Of a stretch of DNA of 64,000 bases, positions 19,335 through 28,922 are shown piece after piece (the stretch's first letter is position 1; every line of letters begins with the position of its first letter). The position numbers and the translations under genes are program-made. This DNA comes from Silanimonas sp. (GTDB lineage Bacteria; Pseudomonadota; Gammaproteobacteria; Xanthomonadales; Xanthomonadaceae): contig NZ_JAPZQK010000012.1 of NCBI RefSeq assembly GCF_027530345.1, forward strand, positions 1 to 64,000, read 5' to 3'. The notes beneath the pieces were generated by a model, which ran no database searches, was not told where the DNA came from, and saw only the letters and a program-made list of their open reading frames with translations.

Positions 19335-19661
19335 TCAGCCGAAGCTGCCGGAGCGGACGGCGGATTCGCCGCGGTGGTGGTCGGTGATGCGCTCTTTTTC
19401 CTTGAGCACGATGCGGTCGAGCTTGTCGACCAGCAGGTCGATGGCGGCATACATGTCGGCGGCCTCGGCTTCGGCGTGCAGCGCCTTGCCGCGGGGGGTG
19501 AACGTGGCTTCGGCCTTGTGCTGGAGCTTGTCGACGGAAAGCAGGACGCGCACGTCGAGATGGTGGTCGAAATGGCGGGAGATCCGCTCGAGCTTCGCCG
19601 TGACGAAGTCCTTCAGGGCCGGGGTGATGTCGATCTGGTGGCCGCTCACTTCAAGGCGCAT
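19335..19661 (-). CDS. hpf: Ribosome hibernation promoting factor
   Basis: HPF/RaiA-family proteins bind the 30S decoding centre and dimerise or silence ribosomes in stationary phase. This 108-residue short form begins MRLEVSGHQIDITPALKDFV and has a basic face with LERISRHFDHHLDVRVLL, matching the family. AAGGAG lies upstream of the ATG on the minus strand. Roughly 100 bases separate it from rpoN, more than elsewhere in the cluster, and include a GC-rich stem near 19710-19735, so it may have its own promoter or a partial terminator ahead of it. Confidence 0.93.
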   Translation of the reverse strand: MRLEVSGHQIDITPALKDFVTAKLERISRHFDHHLDVRVLLSVDKLQHKAEATFTPRGKALHAEAEAADMYAAIDLLVDKLDRIVLKEKERITDHHRGESAVRSGSFG

Positions 19662-19759
19662 GGGCGCGTTCTCCTTGCTGGGACAAACAAACCTTCACTG
19701 GTAAACAGCATACGCCCCTCGGGGGAGGGGGCGAAGGGGACCCACGTCAAATTTCGATG

Positions 19760-21205
19760 TCAGCGTTGCCCGCGTTCGGAGGACGGCGGAATGCCCAGCC
19801 CTTCACGGTATTTCGCCACGGTGCGCCGCGCCACGGCGATGCCCTCGGCCTTCAGTGCGTCGGCAAGCGATTGATCCGAAAGCGGTTTCCCCGAGGGTTC
19901 GGCCTCGATCATCTTGCGGATCATGGCCTGCACGGCGGTGGACGAGGCGGCCCCACCATGCTCGGTGGCCAGTCCGGTGCTGAAGAAGAACTTGAACTCG
20001 AAGGTGCCGCGCGGCGTTCGCAGGTATTTGCGCGTCGTGGCGCGCGAGATCGTCGATTCGTGGAGATCGAGCTGCTCGGCGACGTCGCGCAGGGTGAGCG
20101 GCCGCATCGCTTCGAGGCCGTGGTCGAGGAAGGCGCTCTGCGTGCGGACGATGGCCTCGGCGACGCGCTGCAGGGTCTCGCCGCGGTTCTCCAGGGCCTT
20201 GATGAGCCAGCGCGCTTCCTGCAGCTGGCCGCGCAGGTAGGCGTCGTCGTCGCGGCTGCAGCGCCCGATCAGGCCCTGGTAGTGCGCGTTGAGTCGGAGC
20301 CCACCCCCGCCACGGGCCATGCGCACCCGCCAGACGCCGCGCTGCTTCAAGGCGATGGCATCCGGCTGCACGTATTCGGCTGGTGCACCGTCGAAGCGCG
20401 CGCCGGGTTTCGGGTCAAGCGACTTCACCAAGGCGATCGCTTCGAGCACATCGGCCGGATCCACACCGAGTTCGGCGGCCAGCCGGTCCGGACGTTGCCG
20501 GGCGATGGCGTCGAGGTGCCCGGCCACCAGCCGCTGCGCGAGGGCCAGGCCCGGCGTGTCCGTGGACAAGGCGGCCAGCTGCAGGCCGAGGCATTCGGCG
20601 AGGTCGCGCGCGCCGCAGCCGATCGGGTCGAATTGCTGCACGAGGCGCAGCAGGGCCCGCACGTCGTCCAGCGTGACCTCGAGCCCGTCGGGCAGGGCGG
20701 CGGGCAGGGCGTCGAGCGGCTCGCGCAGGTAACCGTCATCGCCCAGCGCATCGATCACGGCTTCGCCGATGGCCTCGTCGCGGGCGGAGTGCACGCTCAT
20801 CCGCAGCTGCCAGCGCAGGTGCTCGTGCAGGCCCGGCGCGGCGCCGGCTTCCTCGCGTTCGCCGTCATCGTCATCGCGCTGGCGCGGGCCGGACTCCTCG
20901 TCGCCGAGCGTCCAGTCTTCGCCGCCGAGGTCGTCGTCGATCCCGGCAACGTCGTCGCCCGCCTCGGCGCCAGGGCCCTCCGCATCCCCTGGAGACTCGT
21001 CGCCGGAGCTGCCCTCCAGCGTCGCGGCGGCGGCGCCCTCCTCGTCGCCTGGTTCAGCGAGTTCGAGCAGGGGGTTCGATTCGACGGCGGCCTGCAGCTC
21101 GGCCTCGAGTTCGATCTGCGAAAGCTGCAGCAGGCGGATCGCCTGCCGGAGTTGGGGGGTGAGTGCCAGCGCCGTGCCGAGCTTGGCCTGCAGGGCGGGC
21201 TTCAT
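19760..21205 (-). CDS. rpoN: RNA polymerase sigma-54 factor
   Basis: Sigma-54 directs polymerase to -24/-12 promoters and needs enhancer-binding ATPases; in this order it typically controls pili, flagella and nitrogen genes. The 481-residue protein has region I rich in glutamine and leucine (LTPQLRQAIRLLQLSQIELE), an acidic region II (about 50-120), the core-binding domain, and the RpoN box ARRTVAKYRE (459-468) near the C-terminus. It begins five bases after lptB ends. I looked for -24/-12 elements (TGGCAC-N5-TTGC) in front of genes here and found no convincing one. Confidence 0.96.
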   Translation of the reverse strand: MKPALQAKLGTALALTPQLRQAIRLLQLSQIELEAELQAAVESNPLLELAEPGDEEGAAAATLEGSSGDESPGDAEGPGAEAGDDVAGIDDDLGGEDWTLGDEESGPRQRDDDDGEREEAGAAPGLHEHLRWQLRMSVHSARDEAIGEAVIDALGDDGYLREPLDALPAALPDGLEVTLDDVRALLRLVQQFDPIGCGARDLAECLGLQLAALSTDTPGLALAQRLVAGHLDAIARQRPDRLAAELGVDPADVLEAIALVKSLDPKPGARFDGAPAEYVQPDAIALKQRGVWRVRMARGGGGLRLNAHYQGLIGRCSRDDDAYLRGQLQEARWLIKALENRGETLQRVAEAIVRTQSAFLDHGLEAMRPLTLRDVAEQLDLHESTISRATTRKYLRTPRGTFEFKFFFSTGLATEHGGAASSTAVQAMIRKMIEAEPSGKPLSDQSLADALKAEGIAVARRTVAKYREGLGIPPSSERGQR

Positions 21206-21210
21206 CGCCG

Positions 21211-21930
21211 TTACATCGTGAAACTGGAGCCGAGGTAGACGCGGCGGACGTCGGGATTCATCAGCACGTCGTTCGGCGAGCCCTGCGCCAGCACCGTGCC
21301 GGCGTTGAGGATGTAGGCGCGGTCGCAGATGCCCAGCGTCTCGCGCACGTTGTGGTCGGTGATCAGCACGCCGATCCCGCGGTGCTTGAGGTGCCGGATG
21401 ATTCCCTGGATCTCGCCGACGGAAATCGGGTCGACGCCCGCGAAGGGTTCGTCCAGCAGCATGTAGCGCGGGTTTGCGGCCAAGGCGCGGGCGATCTCGA
21501 TGCGTCGCCGTTCGCCGCCCGAGAGACTTTCGCCCCGCTGCTCGGCGACATGGACGATGTGCAGTTCGTCGAGCAGGTGGCCGAGTTCGGCCTCGCGCTG
21601 TTGAGGGGATAGGTCTTCGCGCAGTTCGAGCGCGGCGCGCACGTTATCGGCGGCGGAGAGGCTGCGGAACACGCTGGCTTCTTGGGGCAGGTAGCCCACG
21701 CCGCGGCGCGCCCGCTGGTGCATGGCGAGGCTGCTGATGTCCTGGCCGTCGAGCAGGATCTGCCCGGCGTCGCTCGGTACGAGGCCAACGACCATGTAGA
21801 AGCAGGTGGTCTTGCCGGCGCCGTTGGGCCCGAGCAGGCCGACGACTTCGCCGGGATGCAGGTCGAAGCCGAAATCCTTGACGACTTCGCGCTTCTTGTA
21901 GCGTTTGGAGAGCGCGCGCGCCGACAGCAT
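21211..21930 (-). CDS. lptB: LPS export ABC transporter ATP-binding protein LptB
   Basis: LptB is the ATPase that powers lipopolysaccharide extraction from the inner membrane, with LptF and LptG (not in the window). The 239-residue protein has Walker [10 protein letters not shown] (34-42), the Q-loop in [12 protein letters not shown], signature [15 protein letters not shown], Walker [12 protein letters not shown] and the H-loop in [11 protein letters not shown]. Its start overlaps the lptA stop by one base. The adjacent lptA, lptC and Kdo genes make one envelope-building unit. Confidence 0.97.
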   Translation of the reverse strand: MLSARALSKRYKKREVVKDFGFDLHPGEVVGLLGPNGAGKTTCFYMVVGLVPSDAGQILLDGQDISSLAMHQRARRGVGYLPQEASVFRSLSAADNVRAALELREDLSPQQREAELGHLLDELHIVHVAEQRGESLSGGERRRIEIARALAANPRYMLLDEPFAGVDPISVGEIQGIIRHLKHRGIGVLITDHNVRETLGICDRAYILNAGTVLAQGSPNDVLMNPDVRRVYLGSSFTM

Positions 21931-22439
21931 CAGTTGCCGGCCGGGCGGGCTTTGGGCTGGATCGTCATCTGCACCCGGTTGCCGTCGCCGCCGCTGTCGA
22001 TGCTGCCGGTGTCGAGGTTGTAACGGATGGTCTCGGACTGCAGGTCGCCGCGCGCCTGCGCCACGCGGGCGCCGCCGGCCAACAGCATGATCTCGTCGTC
22101 GGGCGCGTAGGTGACGCGCGCCGCCTGCGCATCGACGACCTCGCCGCGGTCGTTCTCCTGACGGATCCGCACCGGGCTGCCCTCGAGGACGATGCGCTGC
22201 ACGTCGCCGCCGCGGCGTTCGACCGTGGCCGTCGCGGCATTCACCTGCAACGTGCCCTGGGTGATCTCGACGTTGCCGCTCATGACGATGCTGTCGTCGT
22301 CGCCGAGGCCGCCGGTCTGGCGGTCGGAGCGCACGCCCATCGGCTGCTCGCGGTCGTTGTTGCGCGCCTCAAGGGCGGGGGACGTCAGCAGGGGCAGCAG
22401 GACGACCAGAAGGCTCGGAATAGAACGTCGCATCGACAT
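21930..22439 (-). CDS. lptA: Lipopolysaccharide transport periplasmic protein LptA
   Basis: LptA forms the periplasmic bridge that carries LPS to LptD/E. The 169-residue product has a signal peptide (cleavage likely after LEA near residue 25), then an OstA-type beta-jellyroll: [50 protein letters not shown]. The start must be near 22439 (or the ATG at 22433) because the signal peptide is needed, yet lptC reads on to 22369, so the two genes share about 70 bases in different frames. Confidence 0.9.
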   Translation of the reverse strand: MSMRRSIPSLLVVLLPLLTSPALEARNNDREQPMGVRSDRQTGGLGDDDSIVMSGNVEITQGTLQVNAATATVERRGGDVQRIVLEGSPVRIRQENDRGEVVDAQAARVTYAPDDEIMLLAGGARVAQARGDLQSETIRYNLDTGSIDSGGDGNRVQMTIQPKARPAGN

Positions 22440-22965
22440 CGGCGAGGAGCTCGTAGGTTTTGGCCTGCATGTCCACGTCGAGGCCGGTCGCCTGAAGTAT
22501 AGAGCGGCCTTGGGTGACGGTCACCGCGGCGTCGGTGCGCACCCGCTCCGATTCAGTGAACACGCTCAGGTGGTCGGTGCTGAATCGCGCCTGGCGGCCG
22601 TCGCCCTCCTGGGGCGCAAGCATCTCCACGCCGCCTTCCAGCCGGACTTCGTCGTTGTCGGGGCCGATCCACGCGGTCGCCGAGCGGGCGTCCCAGCGTT
22701 GCCCGGGGGCTTCGCCCGGGAAGCCGAAGCGCGGCTCGGTCAGCGTCGTGATCTGGGCGTCCTGGTCGCGCTCGAGCAACGGCCCCACCACCGTGAAGCC
22801 CTCGCTGCCGTCCTTCCTCAGGGCCGTCATCTCGAAGCCTTCGAGCCGGTAATCGGCGCGGCTGTCGATGGTGGGCGGCGCCGGCGGTTCGCGCAGCCAC
22901 CATAGCGCGGCGCCGGTGGCGGCCGCGCCGATCGCGAGCAGCACGCCCAGCCAGAGACGGCTCAT
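22369..22965 (-). CDS. lptC: LPS export ABC transporter periplasmic protein LptC
   Basis: LptC is a bitopic inner-membrane protein that hands LPS from LptBFG to LptA. The 198-residue product has one N-terminal membrane helix (about 5-24) and a periplasmic beta-jellyroll with YRLEGFEMTALRKDGS, PRFGFPGEA and LEGGVEMLAPQ. The start overlaps the kdsC stop by four bases (22962-22965). The last 23 residues ([18 protein letters not shown] end) are read over the lptA signal-peptide region in another frame and look like an unstructured tail. Confidence 0.88.
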   Translation of the reverse strand: MSRLWLGVLLAIGAAATGAALWWLREPPAPPTIDSRADYRLEGFEMTALRKDGSEGFTVVGPLLERDQDAQITTLTEPRFGFPGEAPGQRWDARSATAWIGPDNDEVRLEGGVEMLAPQEGDGRQARFSTDHLSVFTESERVRTDAAVTVTQGRSILQATGLDVDMQAKTYELLADVDATFYSEPSGRPAAPADVPRP

Positions 22966-23513
22966 CGCAGGAAGCCTGCCAGCACGGCCTCGGCCTTGCC
23001 CTGCGCGCCGAGGATCAGGTCGCAGAGCTCGCGGGCGGCGCCCTGGCCGCCACCGGCGCGGGTGCGCCAATGCACGCGTTCCTTCACCCAGGCGTGCGCG
23101 TTCGCGGGCGCGACGGCGAGGCCGGCGATGCCCATGGCGCCGAGGTCGACGAGGTCGTCGCCCATCATCGCGGCCTCGGTCGGGGTGTGGCCGTACTTCG
23201 CGCACAGCGATTCGAGCAGGGCGCGCTTGTCCTTGACGCCGATGTGCACCTCGGTCAGGCGCAACTCGCGCCCGCGCGCTTCCGCGACGGCGCTGTGGCG
23301 GGCCGTGACCAGCGCGACCCGCACGCCGTGCTCTTCGAGCAGGCGCAGGCCCATGCCGTCATGGATATCGAAGGCCTTGAGCTCGCGGCCTTCGGCGTCG
23401 AGCCACAGGCGGCCGTCGGTCAAAGTGCCGTCGACGTCGAAGCAGGCGAGGCGCACGCGCGCCGCGCGTTCGCGGATGTCGGCGGGATAGTCGGCGAGGT
23501 GGGCGTAGGCCAT
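22962..23513 (-). CDS. kdsC: 3-deoxy-D-manno-octulosonate 8-phosphate phosphatase
   Basis: KdsC removes phosphate from Kdo-8-phosphate during synthesis of the inner-core sugar of LPS. The 183-residue HAD-family protein has the nucleophile motif CFDVDGTLTDG (D26, D28), HDGMGLRLLEEHG, LVTARHSAVAEAR (motif II), and a late GDDLVDLGAMG that binds magnesium. It is a small type-C0 HAD without cap and acts as a tetramer in relatives. It starts four bases before the end of the kdsD intergenic gap. Confidence 0.94.
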   Translation of the reverse strand: MAYAHLADYPADIRERAARVRLACFDVDGTLTDGRLWLDAEGRELKAFDIHDGMGLRLLEEHGVRVALVTARHSAVAEARGRELRLTEVHIGVKDKRALLESLCAKYGHTPTEAAMMGDDLVDLGAMGIAGLAVAPANAHAWVKERVHWRTRAGGGQGAARELCDLILGAQGKAEAVLAGFLR

Positions 23514-23516
23514 GGC

Positions 23517-24518
23517 TCAGACCACCCGCGCGTTGAGCAGGTCGATGAAGTTCAGCGCACCGACGACGCGCCGCTCGGCGTCGACGACCACCAGCGCATT
23601 GACCTTGTGCTCCTCCATCGCGTGGACGGCCGCACTGGCGAGCTCGTCCGGCGCGATGGTCTTGGGCGAGCGGCCCATCACCTTCGCCACCGCGTCACCG
23701 CGCACGTCCAGCGCCGGGTTGTCGAGCGCGCGACGCAGGTCGCCGTCGGTGAACACGCCGACGAGCCGGTCGTCCGCATCGACGACGGCGGTCATGCCGA
23801 GGCGGCCGCGGCTCATCACCACCAGCGCCTCGGCGATCGAAGCCTCCGCGGCGACGCGCGGCACGTCGTCGCCGGCGTGCATGACATCGCGGATGGTCAG
23901 CAGCAGGCGGCGGCCCAGTGCGCCGGCCGGGTGCGAGCGGGCGAAGTCCTCGGGGGTGAAGCCGCGGGCCTCGAGCACCGCCACCGCGAGCGCGTCGCCG
24001 AGCGCGAGTGAGGCCGTGGTGCTGGTGGTCGGGGCGAGGTTGTGCGGGCAGGCCTCGGAGGGCACCGAGACGTCGAGGTGCACGTCGGCCAGTTGGGCCA
24101 TCGACGAGCCCGGGCGGCCGGTCATGGCGATCAGCGGCACGCCCATGCGCTTCAGCGCCGGGGCGATCATCAGGATCTCGTCGCTCTCACCGGAGTAGGA
24201 CAGCGCCAGAACGACGTCCCGCTCGGTGACCATGCCGAGGTCGCCGTGGCTGGCCTCGCCCGGATGCATGAAGAAGGCCGGGGTGCCGGTGGAGGCGAGC
24301 GTGGCGGCGATCTTCCGGGCGATATGGCCCGACTTGCCCATGCCGGTGCACACGACGCGGCCGTGGCAGGCCAGCACCCGCGCGCAGGCCGCGCCGAAGG
24401 CGCCGTCGAGGCGGCTGGCCAAGGCCGAGAGGGCGGCGGCTTCCTCGCCGATCACGCGCCGGCCGGTGCGGGCGAAATCGGGCAATCCGGGGGCGGCGGC
24501 GGCCGCTGGAGCACTCAT
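23517..24518 (-). CDS. kdsD: Arabinose-5-phosphate isomerase
   Basis: KdsD interconverts ribulose-5-phosphate and arabinose-5-phosphate, the first step to Kdo. The 333-residue protein has a SIS domain (about 40-175; VVCTGMGKSGHIARKIA, MHPGEASHGDLGM, ALSYSGESDEI) and a pair of CBS domains (about 205-333). ATG 24518 is preceded on the minus strand by GAAGG six bases away. It is the first gene of the long leftward cluster and is divergent from ibaG, so the cluster's main promoter should lie in 24519-24588. Confidence 0.95.
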   Translation of the reverse strand: MSAPAAAAAPGLPDFARTGRRVIGEEAAALSALASRLDGAFGAACARVLACHGRVVCTGMGKSGHIARKIAATLASTGTPAFFMHPGEASHGDLGMVTERDVVLALSYSGESDEILMIAPALKRMGVPLIAMTGRPGSSMAQLADVHLDVSVPSEACPHNLAPTTSTTASLALGDALAVAVLEARGFTPEDFARSHPAGALGRRLLLTIRDVMHAGDDVPRVAAEASIAEALVVMSRGRLGMTAVVDADDRLVGVFTDGDLRRALDNPALDVRGDAVAKVMGRSPKTIAPDELASAAVHAMEEHKVNALVVVDAERRVVGALNFIDLLNARVV

Positions 24519-24588
24519 GGGAAGCCTTCGGGGAGTACAATGAGCCTCCTAGTTTACGGCAGGGCCTTCGGCCCTCTTCGCCTCCTCC

Positions 24589-26086
<1,498 letters not shown>

Positions 26087-26090
26087 TCGC

Positions 26091-26765
26091 GTGCAGCGCG
26101 TCGGCGAGGACATCCTCGCGGCCCTCGACGCCGCGGCCAACGCCCCGGTGCCGCCGCGCGTCGGCGAGGTGCTGGGTGCGGGCGGTGCCTCGGCCTTCGG
26201 TTTCACCCTCGTGGTGCTGTGCCTGCCCTTCTTGCAGCCGATCTCGCTCGGCCCCCTGGGCACCATCGGCGGTCTCGCGCTGGCCGGCATCGGTTGGCAG
26301 CTCGCCCGCGGCGATGCGCGCCCGTGGCTGCCCGAGTCACTCTCGCAGGCGCAGCTCGACGCCAACCAGTGGCGCCAGCTCGCCGCCGCTGCGCGCAAGG
26401 TGCTGGGCTGGGCGTCGAAACTCGTCCGTCCGCGCCTCGGGCATTGGACCGAAGGCCGTCGCGGCCATCGCATCGCCGGCTCCCTCGTGGTGGCCGCGGC
26501 GCTGCTGCTGGCGATCCCGGTGGGCGGCATCCCGCTGAATAACCTGCTGCCGGCCTTGGCCATCATCTGCGCCGCGCTGGCGCTGATGGCCGACGACGGC
26601 CTGATGTTCCTGTTCGCGCTGTTCTGGCTCGCCGTGACGGTTGGCTACTTCATCGTCCTCTACGAAGTGTTCGTCGCGATGGCGATGAAGGCCTGGGCGC
26701 TGTTCCACCTCTGGCCCACGGCGTGGTGGCTGGTCGAGGCCGGCTGGAAGGCCCTCTCGGCCTGA
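26091..26765 (+). CDS. Exopolysaccharide synthesis protein ExoD-like membrane protein
   Basis: The 224-residue protein belongs to the ExoD family: a helical N-terminus, a hairpin with [27 protein letters not shown] (given here in part) around residues 43-68, and three further membrane segments after 120 ([18 protein letters not shown] and two more). ExoD was found through Rhizobium exopolysaccharide mutants, but its activity is unknown. Translation starts at GTG 26091, four bases past murA, so it belongs to the ibaG-murA operon. A palindromic stem with a weak T-tract follows it. Confidence 0.8.
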   Translation: MQRVGEDILAALDAAANAPVPPRVGEVLGAGGASAFGFTLVVLCLPFLQPISLGPLGTIGGLALAGIGWQLARGDARPWLPESLSQAQLDANQWRQLAAAARKVLGWASKLVRPRLGHWTEGRRGHRIAGSLVVAAALLLAIPVGGIPLNNLLPALAIICAALALMADDGLMFLFALFWLAVTVGYFIVLYEVFVAMAMKAWALFHLWPTAWWLVEAGWKALSA

Positions 26766-26771
26766 TCGCCG

Positions 26772-26797
26772 GGCGCGGTCGACCGCGCCATTCGTTT
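26772..26797 (+). terminator. Candidate terminator after the exoD-like gene
   Basis: GGCGCGGTCGACCGCGCC is an 18-base perfect palindrome at 26772-26789, followed on the + strand by ATTCGTTT. It lies between two convergent genes. The stem is strong and the T-tract is poor, so it may work as a stem-only stop or with Rho. Confidence 0.5.
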
Positions 26798-27507
26798 CAG
26801 CCGCGCCGCAGCAGGCGCATCTCGACCGTCTCGCCGTCGTCCTCGCGCTGTTCGATGCGCAGCGGCAGGTGGCCGTCGTCGCGATCCAACCACAGCACGG
26901 TGGTGCGGCCGCTGGCGTCGTCGCGTCGCCGCTCGATGCGCAGGCCCTGCTCGGAGGCCTCGTCCATCGGCACCGCTTCGGCCTCGCCGATCCACCAGGT
27001 CTGCGCTTCCACCGCGTTGCGGCCGGCGACCTGCAGGGCCTGCGCGCCGCGTTTCCCGCCGGCGACGGACTGCATCAGCGCGACGGTGAGCAGCTGCCGA
27101 TCAAGGATGCCGCGCACATAGGGAGCCTCATGACGCTCGTCGCGGTTGCGCAGGGTGATGCGGCCGGCAGCGGCATCGACGACGGCGCTGCGCTCGCGCG
27201 AGTTGAAGCTGGTCTTCTGCGCGTAGCGGTAGTCGAGCGTTTCCGGGCGGCCATCGACGTAGCGGAAGCGGCTCGATTCGTCGATGCGCACGCCCGCGAT
27301 CTTCGCGAGCCCCTGCGTGCCGCGCGTTTCGCTGGTGAAGCGCCAGTCGTTGCCCTCGCGCGCGAGGCGCAGGGTGGCTTCGCCGAGCACGTCGCCGTTG
27401 CGGCGCACTTCATACGTCGCGCTGAACGGCGCGACGGGCGCGGCGATCGCCGGGAGGGCAGCGGCCAGAGTGAGCGCCAAGGCACCGCGGAGCAGGGTCG
27501 AACGCAT
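26797..27507 (-). CDS. Secreted DUF3108 protein
   Basis: The 236-residue product has a signal peptide (cleavage likely after IAA near 23) and a DUF3108 beta-barrel-like domain: FSATYEVRRNGDVLGEATL, FTSETRGTQGLAKIAG, YRYAQKTSFNSRER and a C-terminal LRIEQREDDGETVEMRL. DUF3108 proteins are periplasmic, and in many Xanthomonadales and betaproteobacteria they lie next to purN, as here. Function unknown. I chose ATG 27507 for the signal peptide; upstream in-frame sequence belongs to purN shadows. Confidence 0.85.
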   Translation of the reverse strand: MRSTLLRGALALTLAAALPAIAAPVAPFSATYEVRRNGDVLGEATLRLAREGNDWRFTSETRGTQGLAKIAGVRIDESSRFRYVDGRPETLDYRYAQKTSFNSRERSAVVDAAAGRITLRNRDERHEAPYVRGILDRQLLTVALMQSVAGGKRGAQALQVAGRNAVEAQTWWIGEAEAVPMDEASEQGLRIERRRDDASGRTTVLWLDRDDGHLPLRIEQREDDGETVEMRLLRRG

Positions 27508-27545
27508 CGGATCTTCCTTTCGGCGTGTCGTCGAGGGCGCCGCGC

Positions 27546-28211
27546 TCAGGGCGCGGCGTGCAGGCGGTCGTCGTCGCCGAGGCGCAGGGGTTCGCGCAAC
27601 GGGGCGCCCTGCCAGCGGATGGCGTCGGCATCGAGCCGCAGCGCGCCGCTGGCGACGGCCGCGACGCTGGCGAGGAGCAGCGGATGCTCGCGAGCCAGCA
27701 CGCGCGCGGCCAGCGTTTCCGCCGTGTCGCCGCCGTGCACCGGCACGCGCGCCTGCGCCAGCACCGGGCCGGCGTCGAGTTCCGGGATGACGATGTGCAC
27801 GCTCGCGCCGTGCTCGGCATCGCCGGCCTCCAGCGCGCGCTGGTGCGTATGCAGGCCCGTGTGGCGCGGCAGCAGCGAGGGATGGATGTTGATCATGCGG
27901 TTCGGGAAACGGGCGATCGCGACGGCGCCGATGATGCGCATGTATCCCGCACAGACGATGAGGTCGGGCTGAACCGCGTCGATGGCGTCGAACATCGCCG
28001 CGTCGAAGGCGTCGCGCGTTTCGAATGCGTTCGGCTTCATCGCCCACGCGTGAACACCCGCTTCCCCCGCCAAGGCGATGGCGCCGCTCAGCGGCTTGTC
28101 GGAAAACACGCCGACCACGCCACCGTGGATGCACCCCCGGGCGCAGGCCGCCAGCAGGGCGCCGAGGTTGCTGCCCCGGCCCGAGGCCAGCACCGCGAGG
28201 CGCAGGCTCAT
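27546..28211 (-). CDS. purN: Phosphoribosylglycinamide formyltransferase
   Basis: PurN transfers a formyl group from 10-formyltetrahydrofolate to GAR in purine synthesis. The 221-residue enzyme has LASGRGSNLGALL (GRGSN at 11-15), the catalytic N108 and H110 in RMINIHPSLLP, and D146 in VIPELDAGPV. The start overlaps the stop of the upstream membrane-protein gene by four bases (28208-28211), so purN is translationally coupled to it. The three-gene run from purM to purN is interrupted only by the two small membrane genes. Confidence 0.95.
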   Translation of the reverse strand: MSLRLAVLASGRGSNLGALLAACARGCIHGGVVGVFSDKPLSGAIALAGEAGVHAWAMKPNAFETRDAFDAAMFDAIDAVQPDLIVCAGYMRIIGAVAIARFPNRMINIHPSLLPRHTGLHTHQRALEAGDAEHGASVHIVIPELDAGPVLAQARVPVHGGDTAETLAARVLAREHPLLLASVAAVASGALRLDADAIRWQGAPLREPLRLGDDDRLHAAP

Positions 28212-28645
28212 GCGCGCTCGAACGCCTCGCGCACCCCGGGGCGGGTCAACACGACCAGCGTGAACACGCCGAGGACGGTGCCCAGCGGCATGTTCATGCA
28301 CGTCAGCCCGGCGACGACGAGGCAGAACGTGTGGCTCCGCCGCTGCTTCAGCCGACGCCCGGCGACGGCCAGCAGGACCGCCAGTGTCATGCCGAGGGCG
28401 ATCAGGACCGAGGCGATGGCGACGAAGATCCAGCCGAACATCTGCGGGTCCATCGGCGCCTGTCCGGGCTTTGCCGCTTGTTCGGGGAATGCGCCGCTCA
28501 CCATCCACAGCCCCATCGCGAGATGCAGGACCGGGAACAGTGCAAAGAGCCCGGTGATGCCCGCGAGGACGTAATGGAAGATGGCCAGCAGATCGAGCTG
28601 GCGTCCGGTGTCGTCGGTGATCGGCGTAGTGGCCATCGGCGTCAT
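28208..28645 (-). CDS. Predicted four-helix membrane protein between purM and purN
   Basis: From ATG 28645 the product is 145 residues, with four likely membrane segments (about 17-35, 60-85, 98-118, 124-140). A short motif, LAIFHYVLAGITGLFALFP, begins the first segment; similar openings occur in a family of small bacterial membrane proteins that I cannot name with confidence. ATG 28645 overlaps the stop of the preceding small gene by ATGA, and its own stop overlaps purN the same way. A further in-frame ATG at 28636 is possible. No role in purine synthesis is evident. Confidence 0.7.
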   Translation of the reverse strand: MTPMATTPITDDTGRQLDLLAIFHYVLAGITGLFALFPVLHLAMGLWMVSGAFPEQAAKPGQAPMDPQMFGWIFVAIASVLIALGMTLAVLLAVAGRRLKQRRSHTFCLVVAGLTCMNMPLGTVLGVFTLVVLTRPGVREAFERA

Positions 28646-28911
28646 GCTTGCCGCTCGGGCGGCCGTCCGGGGTGGTGGGTGGCGAGACGCCATGCCAGCA
28701 CGGCCGCGCCCACCGCGGTCAGCAGGCACATCGCGAAGAGCGGCACGGCCGCCTGCAGCAGCAACCAGCCGAACTCGACATCGCGCTGCACGTGCTGGAT
28801 GAAGGCGAAATCGTCTTTATGGACCAGTGGCCACAGGGCCATCGCCGCGGCCGAGGTCGCGACCGCCACGAGGGCGGACAGCGCGATGGCGATGCGGCGT
28901 GCCGTGCCCAT
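28642..28911 (-). CDS. Small two-helix membrane protein downstream of purM
   Basis: This 89-residue product has two membrane helices (about 7-28 and 49-74) with a short polar stretch HKDDFAFIQHVQRDVEFGW between them and a basic tail. Such a layout puts both ends on the same side, probably the cytoplasm. I do not recognise a family. It starts 11 bases after the purM stop and is joined by ATGA to the next membrane protein. The tight chain purM, this gene, membrane protein, purN argues that it is real. Confidence 0.6.
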   Translation of the reverse strand: MGTARRIAIALSALVAVATSAAAMALWPLVHKDDFAFIQHVQRDVEFGWLLLQAAVPLFAMCLLTAVGAAVLAWRLATHHPGRPPERQA

Positions 28912-28922
28912 GCCCCCGGGCC

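Noticed and set aside
24536-24541. TACAAT as promoter for ibaG
   Set aside because: No -35 element at a suitable distance; the box alone is not enough.
24561-24575. AGGGCC-TTC-GGCCCT hairpin before ibaG as terminator
   Set aside because: No T-tract on either strand and no gene ends there; likely only a leader stem.
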